Assembly: GCF_016863275.1 (NCBI RefSeq) | Contig: NZ_BOOO01000024.1 | Coordinates: 1 to 64,000 of the forward strand | DNA from: Planotetraspora mira | Lineage (GTDB): Bacteria > Actinomycetota > Actinomycetes > Streptosporangiales > Streptosporangiaceae | Length of the DNA stretch: 64,000 bases | Reading direction: 5' to 3' | Shown here: piece by piece, positions 44,064 through 52,459 of the stretch | How positions within the stretch are numbered: position 1 is the first letter of the stretch | Layout of the letters: every line of letters begins with the position of its first letter | The notes under the pieces: generated by a model | Seen by the model: only the letters and a program-made list of their open reading frames with translations | Told to the model about the DNA's origin: nothing | The model's database searches: none | Translations under genes and position numbers: made by a program

Positions 44064-44140
44064 CAGTTCGACAAGACAGAGCATCGGAATGTGAGGCGGG
44101 CGCGTCGCCTCACATTCCTGGAGGTTGCGTTGTCGAACTG
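44064..44140. repeat. Concentric double inverted repeat between sigma factor and LUD gene
   Basis: Outer arms CAGTTCGACAA (44064-44074) and TTGTCGAACTG (44130-44140) and inner arms GGAATGTGAGGCG (44086-44098) and CGCCTCACATTCC (44106-44118) are both perfect and share the centre 44102. The 11-bp stretches between them do not pair. The hairpin would have a symmetric internal loop and a 7-nt end loop. It lies between divergent genes, so it is not an ordinary terminator; operator pair, RNA structure or small mobile remnant are options. Confidence 0.9.
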
Positions 44141-44236
44141 CTGAGACGAACACATCATCCAGCGAGTGGGGCACCGCCACCGCGGCGCCACCTGCGCTCC
44201 ACGACTCCCTACGCCATGACCAGCCCAGGAGGCACC

Positions 44237-44866
44237 ATGACCATCTCGGTTCCGGCATCACCATTCACTGACCCGGCGCCTGCGGAGCGCCTGGAGCGGG
44301 TGGCTGCTGCGCTGACGGCGAACAATTTCGCCGTCGAAATCCTCGATGACGTCGCTGCCGCACGTATCCGTATCAAAGATCTGATTCCCGAGGGCGCCAG
44401 CGTGTTCACCGGGGCCAGCGAGACCCTCCGCCTGTCCGGCATCGATGAGGACATCAACACCAGCGGACGCTACGACGCCATCAAGTCACGCACCCTGGCC
44501 ACGGACCGCGCCACCGGCGCCCGCGACATCTGGCGGATGATCGCCAGCCCCGACGTCATCGTGGGCAGCGTCCACGCAGTCACCGAAACCGGCTCCCTTG
44601 TGATCGCCTCGGCCAGTGGAAGCCAACTGCCCGGCTACGCCGGCGGCGCCGGCCGCGCGATCTGGATCGTCGGGGCGCAGAAGGTGGTACCCGACCTGGG
44701 CACCGCGCTGCGCCGCGTCGAAGATTACTGCCTGCCGCTGGAGAACGTCCGTGCCCAGGAGGTCTACGGGCGGCCCAGTGCCCTCAACCGGCTCCTCATC
44801 CTCAACGCGGAACTCGAACCCGGGCGCGGCATCGTCTTGTTGCTCCGCGAAGCCATCGGATTCTGA
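44237..44866 (+). CDS. LUD-domain protein (LutC/YkgG-like)
   Basis: 209 residues. LUD fold with FTGASETLRLSGI, DVIVGSVHAVTETGSLVIAS and the end of the fold at GRGIVLLLREAIGF. LutC-type proteins belong to L-lactate-oxidising LutABC, but no LutA or LutB gene is nearby, so this is a stand-alone member of unknown role. ATG 44237 has AGGAGG 5 nt upstream. Confidence 0.88.
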   Translation: MTISVPASPFTDPAPAERLERVAAALTANNFAVEILDDVAAARIRIKDLIPEGASVFTGASETLRLSGIDEDINTSGRYDAIKSRTLATDRATGARDIWRMIASPDVIVGSVHAVTETGSLVIASASGSQLPGYAGGAGRAIWIVGAQKVVPDLGTALRRVEDYCLPLENVRAQEVYGRPSALNRLLILNAELEPGRGIVLLLREAIGF

Positions 44867-44947
44867 AACCACCAGAGGGCAGCGAGCCGAGGCTGCCCAG
44901 AGAGTCCTGATCTGTTTCGGGCGTGACGATGCTCGCGGCTGGAGCGG

Positions 44948-45448
44948 CTATAGCTGTGCCAACCAGTCGGCGACGACGGCGAAGTCGCCATGTGTGAGAC
45001 CGCGCCGAGGGTCAACGCGATGGAGGAGAGCCTGTCCGTGATGGTGAGCGGACACCCAGAAGCGATCGGCATCGGTGATTTCGTCATCCACCCAGACGAA
45101 CGCGCGCCCGGCCGCCCACTCGACGAGGCCGCGGGTCTTCCAGTGCAGCGGGCCCTCCTCATCCGAGTCCGGCCAATCCACCACCGGCAACTCGGGCAAG
45201 CCGAGCAACGGCGCAATCACTTCGTTCGCATCGGCCATCCATGTCGTCGCCCACACCAGGTCACACGGCAGCGCCGACAACCGTGCCCCATGCCGGGGAT
45301 CGATCCTGGCCAGCAGTGGGTTGGAGCCTGCTTGCGGTGCTGCCTCGTGGCCTGAGCGCCCACCGAGATGCGGCTGTGGCGTCCCGAACGGAATGAGTGG
45401 TCCATCGACGTCGAGGAACAGCAACGGACGGTCCACGGAACCCGGCAT
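44948..45448 (-). CDS. HAD-like protein
   Basis: 166 residues from ATG 45448 (in-frame sequence reaches 45499; no clear RBS for either). LLFLDVDGPLIPFG is the HAD motif I, ATTWMADANEVI motif II-like, and WVDDEITDADRFW the acidic motif IV. This form, with TWMADAN, is common in actinomycetes as a hypothetical HAD phosphatase-like protein. It follows the methyltransferase gene by 40 bp on the same strand. Confidence 0.8.
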   Translation of the reverse strand: MPGSVDRPLLFLDVDGPLIPFGTPQPHLGGRSGHEAAPQAGSNPLLARIDPRHGARLSALPCDLVWATTWMADANEVIAPLLGLPELPVVDWPDSDEEGPLHWKTRGLVEWAAGRAFVWVDDEITDADRFWVSAHHHGQALLHRVDPRRGLTHGDFAVVADWLAQL

Positions 45449-45488
45449 AGCCGCACAATAGCGATGGTCGAACCCCGCTCGGATCTTG

Positions 45489-46166
45489 CTAGCAGTCACT
45501 GCCGCCGGGCTTGCGATGAGCGATCACGACGTACCGCTCGTCCTCGATCGGGCGGCCCCACAGCGTCGGGTCGGTGAGCTGCTCGTGGTGGCCTACGACG
45601 GCCAGAGGTTCGAGCGCCTCGATCAGCTGTTCAGCGGTCACGCCGCCGAGCCAGGGCAATTCCGGCGATCCAGGTGCATAAGGAGTGCTGTCCGCCGAGG
45701 TCTGCCAGTGTCCTTCGACGAGCACCAAGCGTCCGCCGGGTCGTAGCAGGTTCAACCACCGCCGAAGTGCTTTCTCCGGGGCGGGGAGCGTCCACATGAG
45801 GTGGCGGACGAGGATCACGTCGAACGGCTCATGCGCGGCCGTGGGCGGGTCGCTCGCATCTCCCACCAGCAATGGGATGTCGAAGCCGGCGGCGGATAGC
45901 TTGCCGGCCGCCTGCTCGATCATGCGCGGGGACAGGTCGACTCCGATGGGCCGGTGACCCTGCTGGGCAAGGAGCAGGGTCAAGGAGCCGGTCCCGCAGC
46001 CCAGATCGAGGATCTCGCAGGGCGAGCCCGGGAGCCATCCCGCGAGGCGGCGCGCCCAGGCATCGCGGACCTGGGGATCGCGGAGCCCGTGGTCGGCTTC
46101 GTCGTCGAAGCTCTCGGCGGATGCGTCCCAGTAGGAGGAGACGGGGGCGAGATCTGATGCAGGCAT
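45489..46166 (-). CDS. Class I SAM-dependent methyltransferase
   Basis: 225 residues. ILDLGCGTGSL (motif I), GVDLSPRMIEQA (motif II), FDVILVRHLMWTLPAP (motif IV) and LLRPGGRLVLVEGH (motif post-II) are clear. UbiE/BioC-like fold; substrate unknown. Probably forms an operon with the downstream HAD gene; upstream lies the HxlR regulator gene, also on the minus strand, 45 bp away. Confidence 0.9.
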   Translation of the reverse strand: MPASDLAPVSSYWDASAESFDDEADHGLRDPQVRDAWARRLAGWLPGSPCEILDLGCGTGSLTLLLAQQGHRPIGVDLSPRMIEQAAGKLSAAGFDIPLLVGDASDPPTAAHEPFDVILVRHLMWTLPAPEKALRRWLNLLRPGGRLVLVEGHWQTSADSTPYAPGSPELPWLGGVTAEQLIEALEPLAVVGHHEQLTDPTLWGRPIEDERYVVIAHRKPGGSDC

Positions 46167-46211
46167 GGACGGATGGTCGCAGGCGGCACCGACAACCCGC
46201 CTTCGGCAGCG

Positions 46212-46604
46212 CTACTGGGCCGAATCGGTGTCGTAGTCGTTCCGCGCGTGCTCGACTTTGTCGAGGTTGGTGGTGGCCCATTCGGCGAGATGGGCGAACA
46301 GCGGGGCGAGGCTGCGGCCGAGTTCGCTGATCTCGTACTCGACCCGAGGGGGGACCTCGGGGTAATAGGTGCGCACGATCATGCCGTCGCGTTCGAGTTG
46401 CCGCAGCCGCTGGGTGAGCACCTTCGGGGTGATCGTGGTGATCCGTCGCTGCAGCTCGACGAACCGTTGCCTGCCGTCCGCGTTGAGGGTCCACAGGATC
46501 GGTGTGGTCCATCGGCTGAACACGATGTCGACGACTGGGCTGATCGGACAGGCGTGTTCGGGATCGGCCGACGCGAGTGCCGTCCAGGTCGTGTTGTCAG
46601 CCAT
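46212..46604 (-). CDS. HxlR-family transcriptional regulator
   Basis: 130 residues. Winged helix with CPISPVVDIVFSRWTTPILW, the usual Cys near the N-terminus, RITTITPKVLTQRLRQLERDGMI as recognition unit and the wing YYPEVPPRVEYEISELGRSL. ATG 46604 has AAGGGA 6 nt upstream (Met at 46610 is too close). Divergent from an NmrA-like oxidoreductase gene; this pairing is usual for HxlR regulators that respond to electrophiles or quinones. Confidence 0.92.
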   Translation of the reverse strand: MADNTTWTALASADPEHACPISPVVDIVFSRWTTPILWTLNADGRQRFVELQRRITTITPKVLTQRLRQLERDGMIVRTYYPEVPPRVEYEISELGRSLAPLFAHLAEWATTNLDKVEHARNDYDTDSAQ

Positions 46605-46634
46605 GCGCATCCCTTGGAGATAGTCACTTTCTTC

Positions 46635-46644
46635 TAGGTACCTA
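46635..46644. promoter_or_regulatory. Palindrome TAGGTACCTA in the HxlR/NmrA divergent region
   Basis: Perfect 10-bp palindrome in an AT-rich patch 31 bp from the HxlR start, flanked by CACTTTCT and CTATATCG. Likely HxlR-binding site. Confidence 0.5.
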
Positions 46645-46736
46645 CTATATCGACGGTGTTAGCGTCGCCGAGTCGCAGCAAGACCGCGATGCCTTCGCCC
46701 GGCTCGGGCGTTGATAACCACTCAGGGGAGCTGTTC

Positions 46737-47582
46737 ATGATCGTAGTGATGGGGGCGACCGGCAACGTCGGCCGACCGCTCGTGCAGGCGCTCGCGGAAG
46801 CCCGCGAGCAGGTTACGGCGGTCTCCCGAGGGGTCTCGGATGCGGGCGTGCCGGAGGGCGTCCGGCATGCCCAGGCGGACATGACCGACCCCGAGAGTCT
46901 CCGGGCTGTTCTCGACGGCGCCGACGCGCTGTTCCTCCACGACGGCGGCGGGAGTGCACACCCGTTCAGCCCACAGGACATCCTCGACGTCGCGAAGGCC
47001 GGCGGAGTGGGACGCGTCGTGTGGCTGTCCTCCCAGGGCGTCGTGACCCGGTCGCAGTCGTCCTCTCACGGGGATGTGGGACGGTCCAGGGAGGACGCCG
47101 TCCGGCAGTCGGGAATGGACTGGACGATCCTGAGGCCCGGCGGCTTCCACTCCAACGCGTACGCCTGGGCCGGGTCGATCCGTACCGCTCGAACGGTCGC
47201 CGCGCCGTTCGGGGACGTCGGGCTGCCGACCGTCGACCCGGCCGACATCGCCGACGTCGCCGCCGCGGCCCTGCGCGAGGAGGGTCACACCGGGCGGTTC
47301 TACGAGTTGACCGGACCTGACCTCGCCACGCCCCGGCAGCGAGCCGAGGCGATCGGCGACGCGCTCGGCGAGCCCATCCGGTTCATCGAGCAGACCCGCG
47401 ACGAGGCCCGCGCACAGATGCTGCAGTTCATGCCCGAACTCGTCGTCGAGACCACCCTCGACATCCTCGGCGAGCCCACTCCGGCCGAGCAGCTGATCAG
47501 CCCTGACGTCGAGCGGGTCCTCGGCCGTGCGCCGCGCGCCTTCGCCGACTGGGTCCGGCGCCACATCGCCGCCTTCCGGTGA
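46737..47582 (+). CDS. NmrA-like NAD(P)-binding oxidoreductase
   Basis: 281 residues. Rossmann start MIVVMGATGNVGRPLVQAL, ADMTDPESL, WLSSQGV and ILRPGGFHSNA as in NmrA/HSCARG-like atypical SDRs, which lack the SDR Tyr-Lys pair and often act as NADPH sensors or quinone reductases. ATG 46737 follows GGGGAG. Divergent from the HxlR gene and likely its target. Confidence 0.9.
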   Translation: MIVVMGATGNVGRPLVQALAEAREQVTAVSRGVSDAGVPEGVRHAQADMTDPESLRAVLDGADALFLHDGGGSAHPFSPQDILDVAKAGGVGRVVWLSSQGVVTRSQSSSHGDVGRSREDAVRQSGMDWTILRPGGFHSNAYAWAGSIRTARTVAAPFGDVGLPTVDPADIADVAAAALREEGHTGRFYELTGPDLATPRQRAEAIGDALGEPIRFIEQTRDEARAQMLQFMPELVVETTLDILGEPTPAEQLISPDVERVLGRAPRAFADWVRRHIAAFR

Positions 47583-47630
47583 GACCCCGGCGATAAGACC
47601 AGGTTCCAGCTCACGGGCCCTCTCGGCTCT

Positions 47631-48005
47631 TCAGCGTGGCGGGAGGGCGCCGGGAGTTTCGGACCGCTGCCAGGTCACGGTCATCGGGTCGCGCAGGCTG
47701 AACCGCTCGAAGTCGCGGGTGACGGTGTCGCGGATCTGGGCCAGGCCGTCCTCGTCGGGGGCGTCGATGCGCAGCGTGAGAGTGCCGGCGTCCGCCGTGA
47801 GCGTGCACCGGCCCCATGGAGTGAAGGTGACGACTCCGCTGACGTCCGACCACTCGGCGGTCACCTGCACCTCGCGGTGGGGCGTCGTTCCGTTCCGGTG
47901 CATGCGGTGGGTATGGGCGCCGCCCATGGCGGAGGCGTGCCGGCAGAACTGGACGAGATAACGGCCGGCCCGTTCGGTCGGGATCTGAGTCTGGAGGATC
48001 GGCAT
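47631..48005 (-). CDS. DUF2218-family protein
   Basis: 124 residues, AAGGAAA upstream of the ATG. QTQIPTERAGRYLVQFCRH and the end SLRDPMTVTWQR match the DUF2218 family, small proteins with a siderophore-related or TetR-controlled context in actinomycetes. His-rich patch HTHRMH. Function unknown. Its promoter holds a TetR-type operator and it is divergent from a TetR gene. Confidence 0.85.
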   Translation of the reverse strand: MPILQTQIPTERAGRYLVQFCRHASAMGGAHTHRMHRNGTTPHREVQVTAEWSDVSGVVTFTPWGRCTLTADAGTLTLRIDAPDEDGLAQIRDTVTRDFERFSLRDPMTVTWQRSETPGALPPR

Positions 48006-48074
48006 CGTTTTCCTTCTCTCTGAAGGGAACTGATCGCGGCTCCGGGGCGGTCGGCGATCAGTTCTGGCGCCATC

Positions 48075-48103
48075 AAATTATCGAGACACTCTGTCTCCGT
48101 CAA
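48075..48103 (-). promoter_or_regulatory. DUF2218 promoter with operator in the spacer
   Basis: Minus strand: -35 TTGACG (48098-48103), 17-bp spacer, -10 TAATTT (48075-48080). The palindrome GAGACA-CTC-TGTCTC (48083-48097) fills the spacer, the classic layout for repression by the divergent TetR protein. Confidence 0.75.
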
Positions 48104-48146
48104 TGACATAGTGATTCGTAGGTGAACGGTATGTATGATCGTGGAC

Positions 48147-48734
48147 ATGCCCAAGCTGTGGACCGAGACGATCGACGCACACCGCGCCGCGGTCCGGGAC
48201 GCGGCGTTGGATGCCATGGCGGCGCTGGTGGCCGAGCACGGGCTGGTCGCGCTGACCATGTCGCAGATCGCGGAGAAGGCCGGCATCGGGCGCGCGACGC
48301 TGTACAAGTACTTTCCCGACGCCCAGGCCGTCCTCACCGCCTGGCATGAGCGTCAGATCACCGCACACCTCGACCAACTCGCGGCCGTCGCGGATCAGGC
48401 CGCCCCGGCCGTCGTACGCCTGCAGGCCGTCCTGCGCACCTACGCCCACATCCAGCATCACTCGGCGCGCCACCATGGTGGAGAACTCGCCACGCTGCTG
48501 CACCATGGCGAACACGTCGACCGTGTGCGACGACGACTCCGCGACTTCGTCCAAAGCCTGATCGCCGAGGCCGCCCAAGACGGAGACGTCCGCGACGACG
48601 TGGCCGCCGACGAACTGGCCGCCTACTGCCTGCACGCCCTGACGGCGGCCGGCGGCCTCTCCGGTCAGGACGCCGTCCACCGCCTGGTCGCCGTCACCCT
48701 GGCGGGACTGACACCCTCCGCCCTTCGCCGTTGA
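48147..48734 (+). CDS. TetR-family transcriptional regulator
   Basis: 195 residues from ATG 48147 (MPKLWTETIDAHR, the usual opening of this subgroup); ATG 48135 is in frame. Helix-turn-helix in MSQIAEKAGIGRATLYKYFPD. His-rich stretch HIQHHSARHHGG in the ligand domain could bind metal. Likely represses the divergent DUF2218 gene through the operator at 48083-48097. Confidence 0.92.
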   Translation: MPKLWTETIDAHRAAVRDAALDAMAALVAEHGLVALTMSQIAEKAGIGRATLYKYFPDAQAVLTAWHERQITAHLDQLAAVADQAAPAVVRLQAVLRTYAHIQHHSARHHGGELATLLHHGEHVDRVRRRLRDFVQSLIAEAAQDGDVRDDVAADELAAYCLHALTAAGGLSGQDAVHRLVAVTLAGLTPSALRR

Positions 48735-48768
48735 GTTCCGGACCACTCATGCGGTCCGGAAGCATCGG

Positions 48769-49371
48769 TCAGGGAGCCAGTGCCTTCTCCAGGTCGGAGA
48801 TGCCGCTGTACAGGACGCCGTGCATGCCCAGCCTCACGGCGGCCTCGACGTTCTCCGCACGGTCGTCGACGAACAGGCATCGCTGCGGCGGCACGCCCAC
48901 ACGTTCGGCGGCGATCTCATAGATCCGCCGGTCCGGCTTCGCGACGCCCACGCGGGCGCTGCTGACGACCTCGTCCGCGAAGTGGGTCAAACCGAGCCGC
49001 GCAAGATCGTCTTCTAGTGACAGCGTCGCGTTGGTCACGAGCACGACCGGTACGTGAGCCTGCGCCCGGCGGAGCAACTCGAGCACGCCTTCATCGGCCC
49101 AGAAGTCCCCATGGGCGAACGCCTCGCCCAGCCCGCGTGCCTGTTCCTCCGGCACCTGATCGGACAGACCGGCCACGATCGACTGAACCCACTGTTCGGT
49201 CGTGATCTTCCCGAGCAATGCCGGCAGGTCCCGCTCGTGCGCGAAGGCGACCTTCGCCGTGGTGCCCTCAGGAAGGCCCGCGGCACGCTCCAGCCTGGTC
49301 ACTTCGGCTGTGTCGTAGAACCGGATCACTCCGTCGAAGTCGCAGAGCACCGCTTCGAAGGGCACTGTCAT
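48769..49371 (-). CDS. HAD-superfamily hydrolase
   Basis: 200 residues. LCDFDGVIRFYD (nucleophile Asp), VLVTNATLS (motif II), GVAKPDRRIYE (Lys, motif III) and CLFVDDRAENVEAA (motif IV) place it with phosphatase/haloacid-dehalogenase-like IA enzymes (YihX type). Strong RBS AAGGAGATGCG. Substrate unknown. Confidence 0.92.
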   Translation of the reverse strand: MTVPFEAVLCDFDGVIRFYDTAEVTRLERAAGLPEGTTAKVAFAHERDLPALLGKITTEQWVQSIVAGLSDQVPEEQARGLGEAFAHGDFWADEGVLELLRRAQAHVPVVLVTNATLSLEDDLARLGLTHFADEVVSSARVGVAKPDRRIYEIAAERVGVPPQRCLFVDDRAENVEAAVRLGMHGVLYSGISDLEKALAP

Positions 49372-49462
49372 CGCATCTCCTTGTTCCTCGGCGAAGCCAC
49401 AACGATCTTTCCAGCCGTACCCTTCGGACAGTCTGCCGGGCTTCCGTCGACTGGCGCCTGAT

Positions 49463-50386
49463 TCAGGTCGCTGCTCCGCTCTCGGCCGCGGCCGCCCGCA
49501 GGGCTTCGGAGAGGCGGGCGACCGGCTCCGTCAGTGGGTGCGGGAGCCGTGCCAGCAGGATGCGCCGCTGTTCCTGGGGGCCGCCGTGCACCGCCACGAT
49601 CCGCACTCCTGAGGGTGCGGTCGGCACCAGCGACGCCGGCACGGTGGTCAGTCCGCACCCGGCGGCGACGAGATGCAGCTTGGCCAGCCAGTCACGGGCG
49701 GTGTGCGCGATCTCAGGGCGTTCGTCCAGCCCGGGCCAGACGCCCATCAGGTTCTCCTCACCGGTGGACGGGCCGGCGATCCAGCGCTGACCGCGCAGGT
49801 CGGCGACGTCGACGGAGTCACGCCTGGCGAACGGGTGGGTGGCGGGCACCGCAAGACGCAGGCTGCGCTCGGCGAGCGTCTGCAGTTCCAGCGGAGGTGA
49901 CTCGGCGTCGGGCGGACGGAACGGCGGCGCCGATGCCAGCACCGCGAGATCCACGCTGCCGGCCCGCAACGCGCGGACCAGCGCGGGTGTGCTGCCCTCC
50001 CGCGAGATGACCCTGATGGCGGGGTGAGTGCGGCGCAGAGCGGCGATGGCGTTGGGCACCAGGACGGCGCCCGCGCTGGTGAACCAGCCGACACGCACGG
50101 TCCCCGCCGCGGCCGGAAGGCCCGCGAGTTCGCGTGCCGTGGCGTCGATCTGGTCGAGCACCGTCGTGGCCCGCCGCAACACGATGTGCCCGGCCGCGGT
50201 CAGCCGCACCCCGTCGCGTCGCCGTTCCAGCAGCGGGACTCCGGCCGCGCGTTCCAGTGCGGAGATCTGCCGGGAGACGGCTGACTGGGTGTAACCGAGC
50301 GCGGCCGCCGCGGAAGTGAGCGTGCCTCGCTCGGCCACCTCGCGGAAGACCCGGAGTTCGGTCAGCGAGGCGTTCGTGAAGTCCAT
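49463..50386 (-). CDS. LysR-family transcriptional regulator
   Basis: 307 residues from ATG 50386 (MDFTNASLTELRVF); the in-frame extension to 50470 overlaps the divergent gene and is rejected. HTH in GTLTSAAAALGYTQSAVSRQISALE, then a periplasmic-binding-like effector domain. No RBS, so the mRNA may be leaderless. Divergent from two SDR genes with a LysR box between. Confidence 0.93.
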   Translation of the reverse strand: MDFTNASLTELRVFREVAERGTLTSAAAALGYTQSAVSRQISALERAAGVPLLERRRDGVRLTAAGHIVLRRATTVLDQIDATARELAGLPAAAGTVRVGWFTSAGAVLVPNAIAALRRTHPAIRVISREGSTPALVRALRAGSVDLAVLASAPPFRPPDAESPPLELQTLAERSLRLAVPATHPFARRDSVDVADLRGQRWIAGPSTGEENLMGVWPGLDERPEIAHTARDWLAKLHLVAAGCGLTTVPASLVPTAPSGVRIVAVHGGPQEQRRILLARLPHPLTEPVARLSEALRAAAAESGAAT

Positions 50387-50391
50387 GAATA

Positions 50392-50414
50392 TTACGCATA
50401 CCAGGTGTGCGTAA
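50392..50414. promoter_or_regulatory. LysR-type operator TTACGCA-N9-TGCGTAA
   Basis: Perfect 7-bp arms with 9-bp spacing, between the LysR start and the SDR start. It starts 5 bp upstream of the LysR ATG, so autorepression and activation of the SDR gene are expected. Confidence 0.8.
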
Positions 50415-50457
50415 CTTTCGTTGGACGCATGACTGACGGTCTTCCTAGCCTGGTCAC

Positions 50458-51339
50458 ATGGAATCCACACGTGTCGCCCTGGTCACCGGGGCCAACAAGG
50501 GCATCGGCTTCGCGCTCGTCGAGGGGATGGCCGCCCGGATGGGCCCGGACGACGTGGTCCTGCTCACCGGACGAGACGCTCAGCGGGTCGGGGACGCCGC
50601 CGCACTCGTCGCGAAGGCCCCCGGGACGAGGAGCCGGGTGGAGGGCCGGGTGCTCGACGTCACCGACGCCGGCGCCGTGGCTGCGATGGCCGCCGAACTC
50701 GGCGAGCGCCACGGCGGGGTGGACATCGTGGTGTCCAACGCGAGCGCCCTGCTCACCCCTGATCGGCCGCAGTCCGAGCAGGCCGATGAATTCCTCGCCG
50801 TCGCCAACGGGGGCACGCACGCGATGTTGCGCTCGTTCGGCCCGGTGCTGCGGCCCGGCGGGCGACTGATCGTCGTGGCCAGTTCTCTGGGCACGCTCGG
50901 TCACCTGGACCCTCGGCTCCATCCCCTGTTCGACGGCGCGTCGCTCGACGAGGTCGAAAGGGCCGTCGAGTCCTGGCGCACCGCCATCCACGCCGGTACG
51001 GCGGAGGGGCTGGGCTGGCCGCGTTGGCTCAACGTGCCGTCCAAGGTGGCCCAGGTCGCGGCGGTGCGGGCGGTCGCGGCGCAGCGGCGGGCGCGGGACC
51101 TGCCCGCGGGGACGCTCATCGCGGCGGTCTGCCCCGGACTCGTGGACACTCCGCTGTCACGGCCGTGGTTCGAGGACTTCAGTCGGGCCCAGACGCCGGA
51201 ACAGGCCGCGAGGGCGCTGCTCGACCTGTTGCTCTCCGAGCGGGTCGACCCGGCCTTCTACGGCGAACTCGTCCGCTTCGGCGGCGTCCTGCCCTGGTAC
51301 GGCGGAACGCCGCTCCGCGAGCAGGACCTCACCGCATGA
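50458..51339 (+). CDS. Short-chain dehydrogenase-like protein lacking the catalytic Tyr
   Basis: 293 residues. Rossmann motif VTGANKGIGFALVEG, VSNASAL (for NNAG) and VVASSLG as in carbonyl-reductase-like SDRs. The expected Y-x-x-x-K is N-V-P-S-K (LNVPSKVAQ): the Lys is kept, the Tyr is Asn. The C-terminal PGLVDTPLSR fits SDRs. It may be inactive, or use another residue. First of two SDR genes divergent from LysR. Confidence 0.88.
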   Translation: MESTRVALVTGANKGIGFALVEGMAARMGPDDVVLLTGRDAQRVGDAAALVAKAPGTRSRVEGRVLDVTDAGAVAAMAAELGERHGGVDIVVSNASALLTPDRPQSEQADEFLAVANGGTHAMLRSFGPVLRPGGRLIVVASSLGTLGHLDPRLHPLFDGASLDEVERAVESWRTAIHAGTAEGLGWPRWLNVPSKVAQVAAVRAVAAQRRARDLPAGTLIAAVCPGLVDTPLSRPWFEDFSRAQTPEQAARALLDLLLSERVDPAFYGELVRFGGVLPWYGGTPLREQDLTA

Positions 51340-51366
51340 CCTGTTTTCAAGCAAGGAGTTTCGTCC

Positions 51367-52296
51367 ATGAGTGCCATTCAGACTCCGTTCGGCTTCGCCA
51401 GCACCGCCGGTGAGGTCGCCGCGGGCGTCGACCTCACCGGCCGCCGCGTCGTCGTCACCGGCGCCTCGTCCGGTATAGGCGTGGAGACGGCGCGCGCGCT
51501 GGCGGGCGCCGGCGCCGAAGTCACCCTCGCCGTCCGTGACGTGGCCGCGGGCGAGCGCACCGCCGCAGCCGTCACCGCGACAACGGGCAACCGGGCATTG
51601 CGTGTCGCGCGGCTGGATCTGACGGACCCGGCGTCAGTGGCGGCGTTCGTAGCGTGGTGGCAGGGGCCGCTGCACGTTCTGGTGAACAACGCAGGTGTGA
51701 TGGCCTGCCCCGAGGAGTACACCGCGCAGGGGTGGGAGTCACAGTTCGCCACCAACCACCTCGGCCACTTCGCGCTGGCCAAGGGGCTGCACCCCGCGCT
51801 GGTCGCCGACGGCGCGGCGCGGATCGTCGTGGTCAGCTCCACTGGGCACCAGATCTCGCCCGTGGTCTTCGACGACCCGAATTTCGCCTTCCGCCCCTAC
51901 GATCCCTGGCTTGCGTACGGCCAGTCCAAGACCGCGAACGTGCTGTTCGCAGTGGAGGCGACCCGGCGCTGGGCCGGTGACGGCATCACCGCCAATGCGC
52001 TGATGCCCGGGGCCGTCTACACCAACCTCCAACGCCACACGGGCGGCCGGGGTAGTGGACGGGTTCCGGCCGAGCTGATCAAGTCGGTGGAGCAGGGGGC
52101 GGCGACGTCAGTGTTGCTCGCCGTGTCGCCGCTGCTCGACGGCGTCGGCGGACGCTACTTCGTCGACTGCAACGAGACCGAGGTCGTCGATCGACGCACC
52201 GGTGACCTGCACGGAGTGGCCCGTTACGCCCTCGACCCGGCCAACGCGGAGCGCCTGTGGACTCTGTCGGAGAGCATGCTGAGCAGCGCGGACTGA
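51367..52296 (+). CDS. Short-chain dehydrogenase/reductase
   Basis: 309 residues. VTGASSGIGVETAR cofactor loop, VLVNNAGVMACP, VVSSTGH and YGQSKTAN catalytic Tyr-Lys: a complete extended WW-oxidoreductase/retinol-dehydrogenase-like SDR, usually NADP-linked. AAGGAG lies 9 nt upstream of the ATG, 27 bp after the preceding SDR gene, so both form an operon under LysR. Confidence 0.93.
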   Translation: MSAIQTPFGFASTAGEVAAGVDLTGRRVVVTGASSGIGVETARALAGAGAEVTLAVRDVAAGERTAAAVTATTGNRALRVARLDLTDPASVAAFVAWWQGPLHVLVNNAGVMACPEEYTAQGWESQFATNHLGHFALAKGLHPALVADGAARIVVVSSTGHQISPVVFDDPNFAFRPYDPWLAYGQSKTANVLFAVEATRRWAGDGITANALMPGAVYTNLQRHTGGRGSGRVPAELIKSVEQGAATSVLLAVSPLLDGVGGRYFVDCNETEVVDRRTGDLHGVARYALDPANAERLWTLSESMLSSAD

Positions 52297-52459
52297 TCAC
52301 GGACGGCACATCGGCCGACCCCGGGGATACAGTCAGGTCTCGAACGGCCATGATCCCCCCGCAGAAGGCCAGGACCATTCGTGACGACCACCATATGCCG
52401 GCGGTTCGTCTACCTGCCGCTTCGCGACTGGCCCCTCCGGCCGGAAGAGCAGGGCGTCG

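Noticed and set aside
44064-44140. Rho-independent terminator
   Set aside because: The element lies between divergent starts, has a large internal mismatch and no U-tract.
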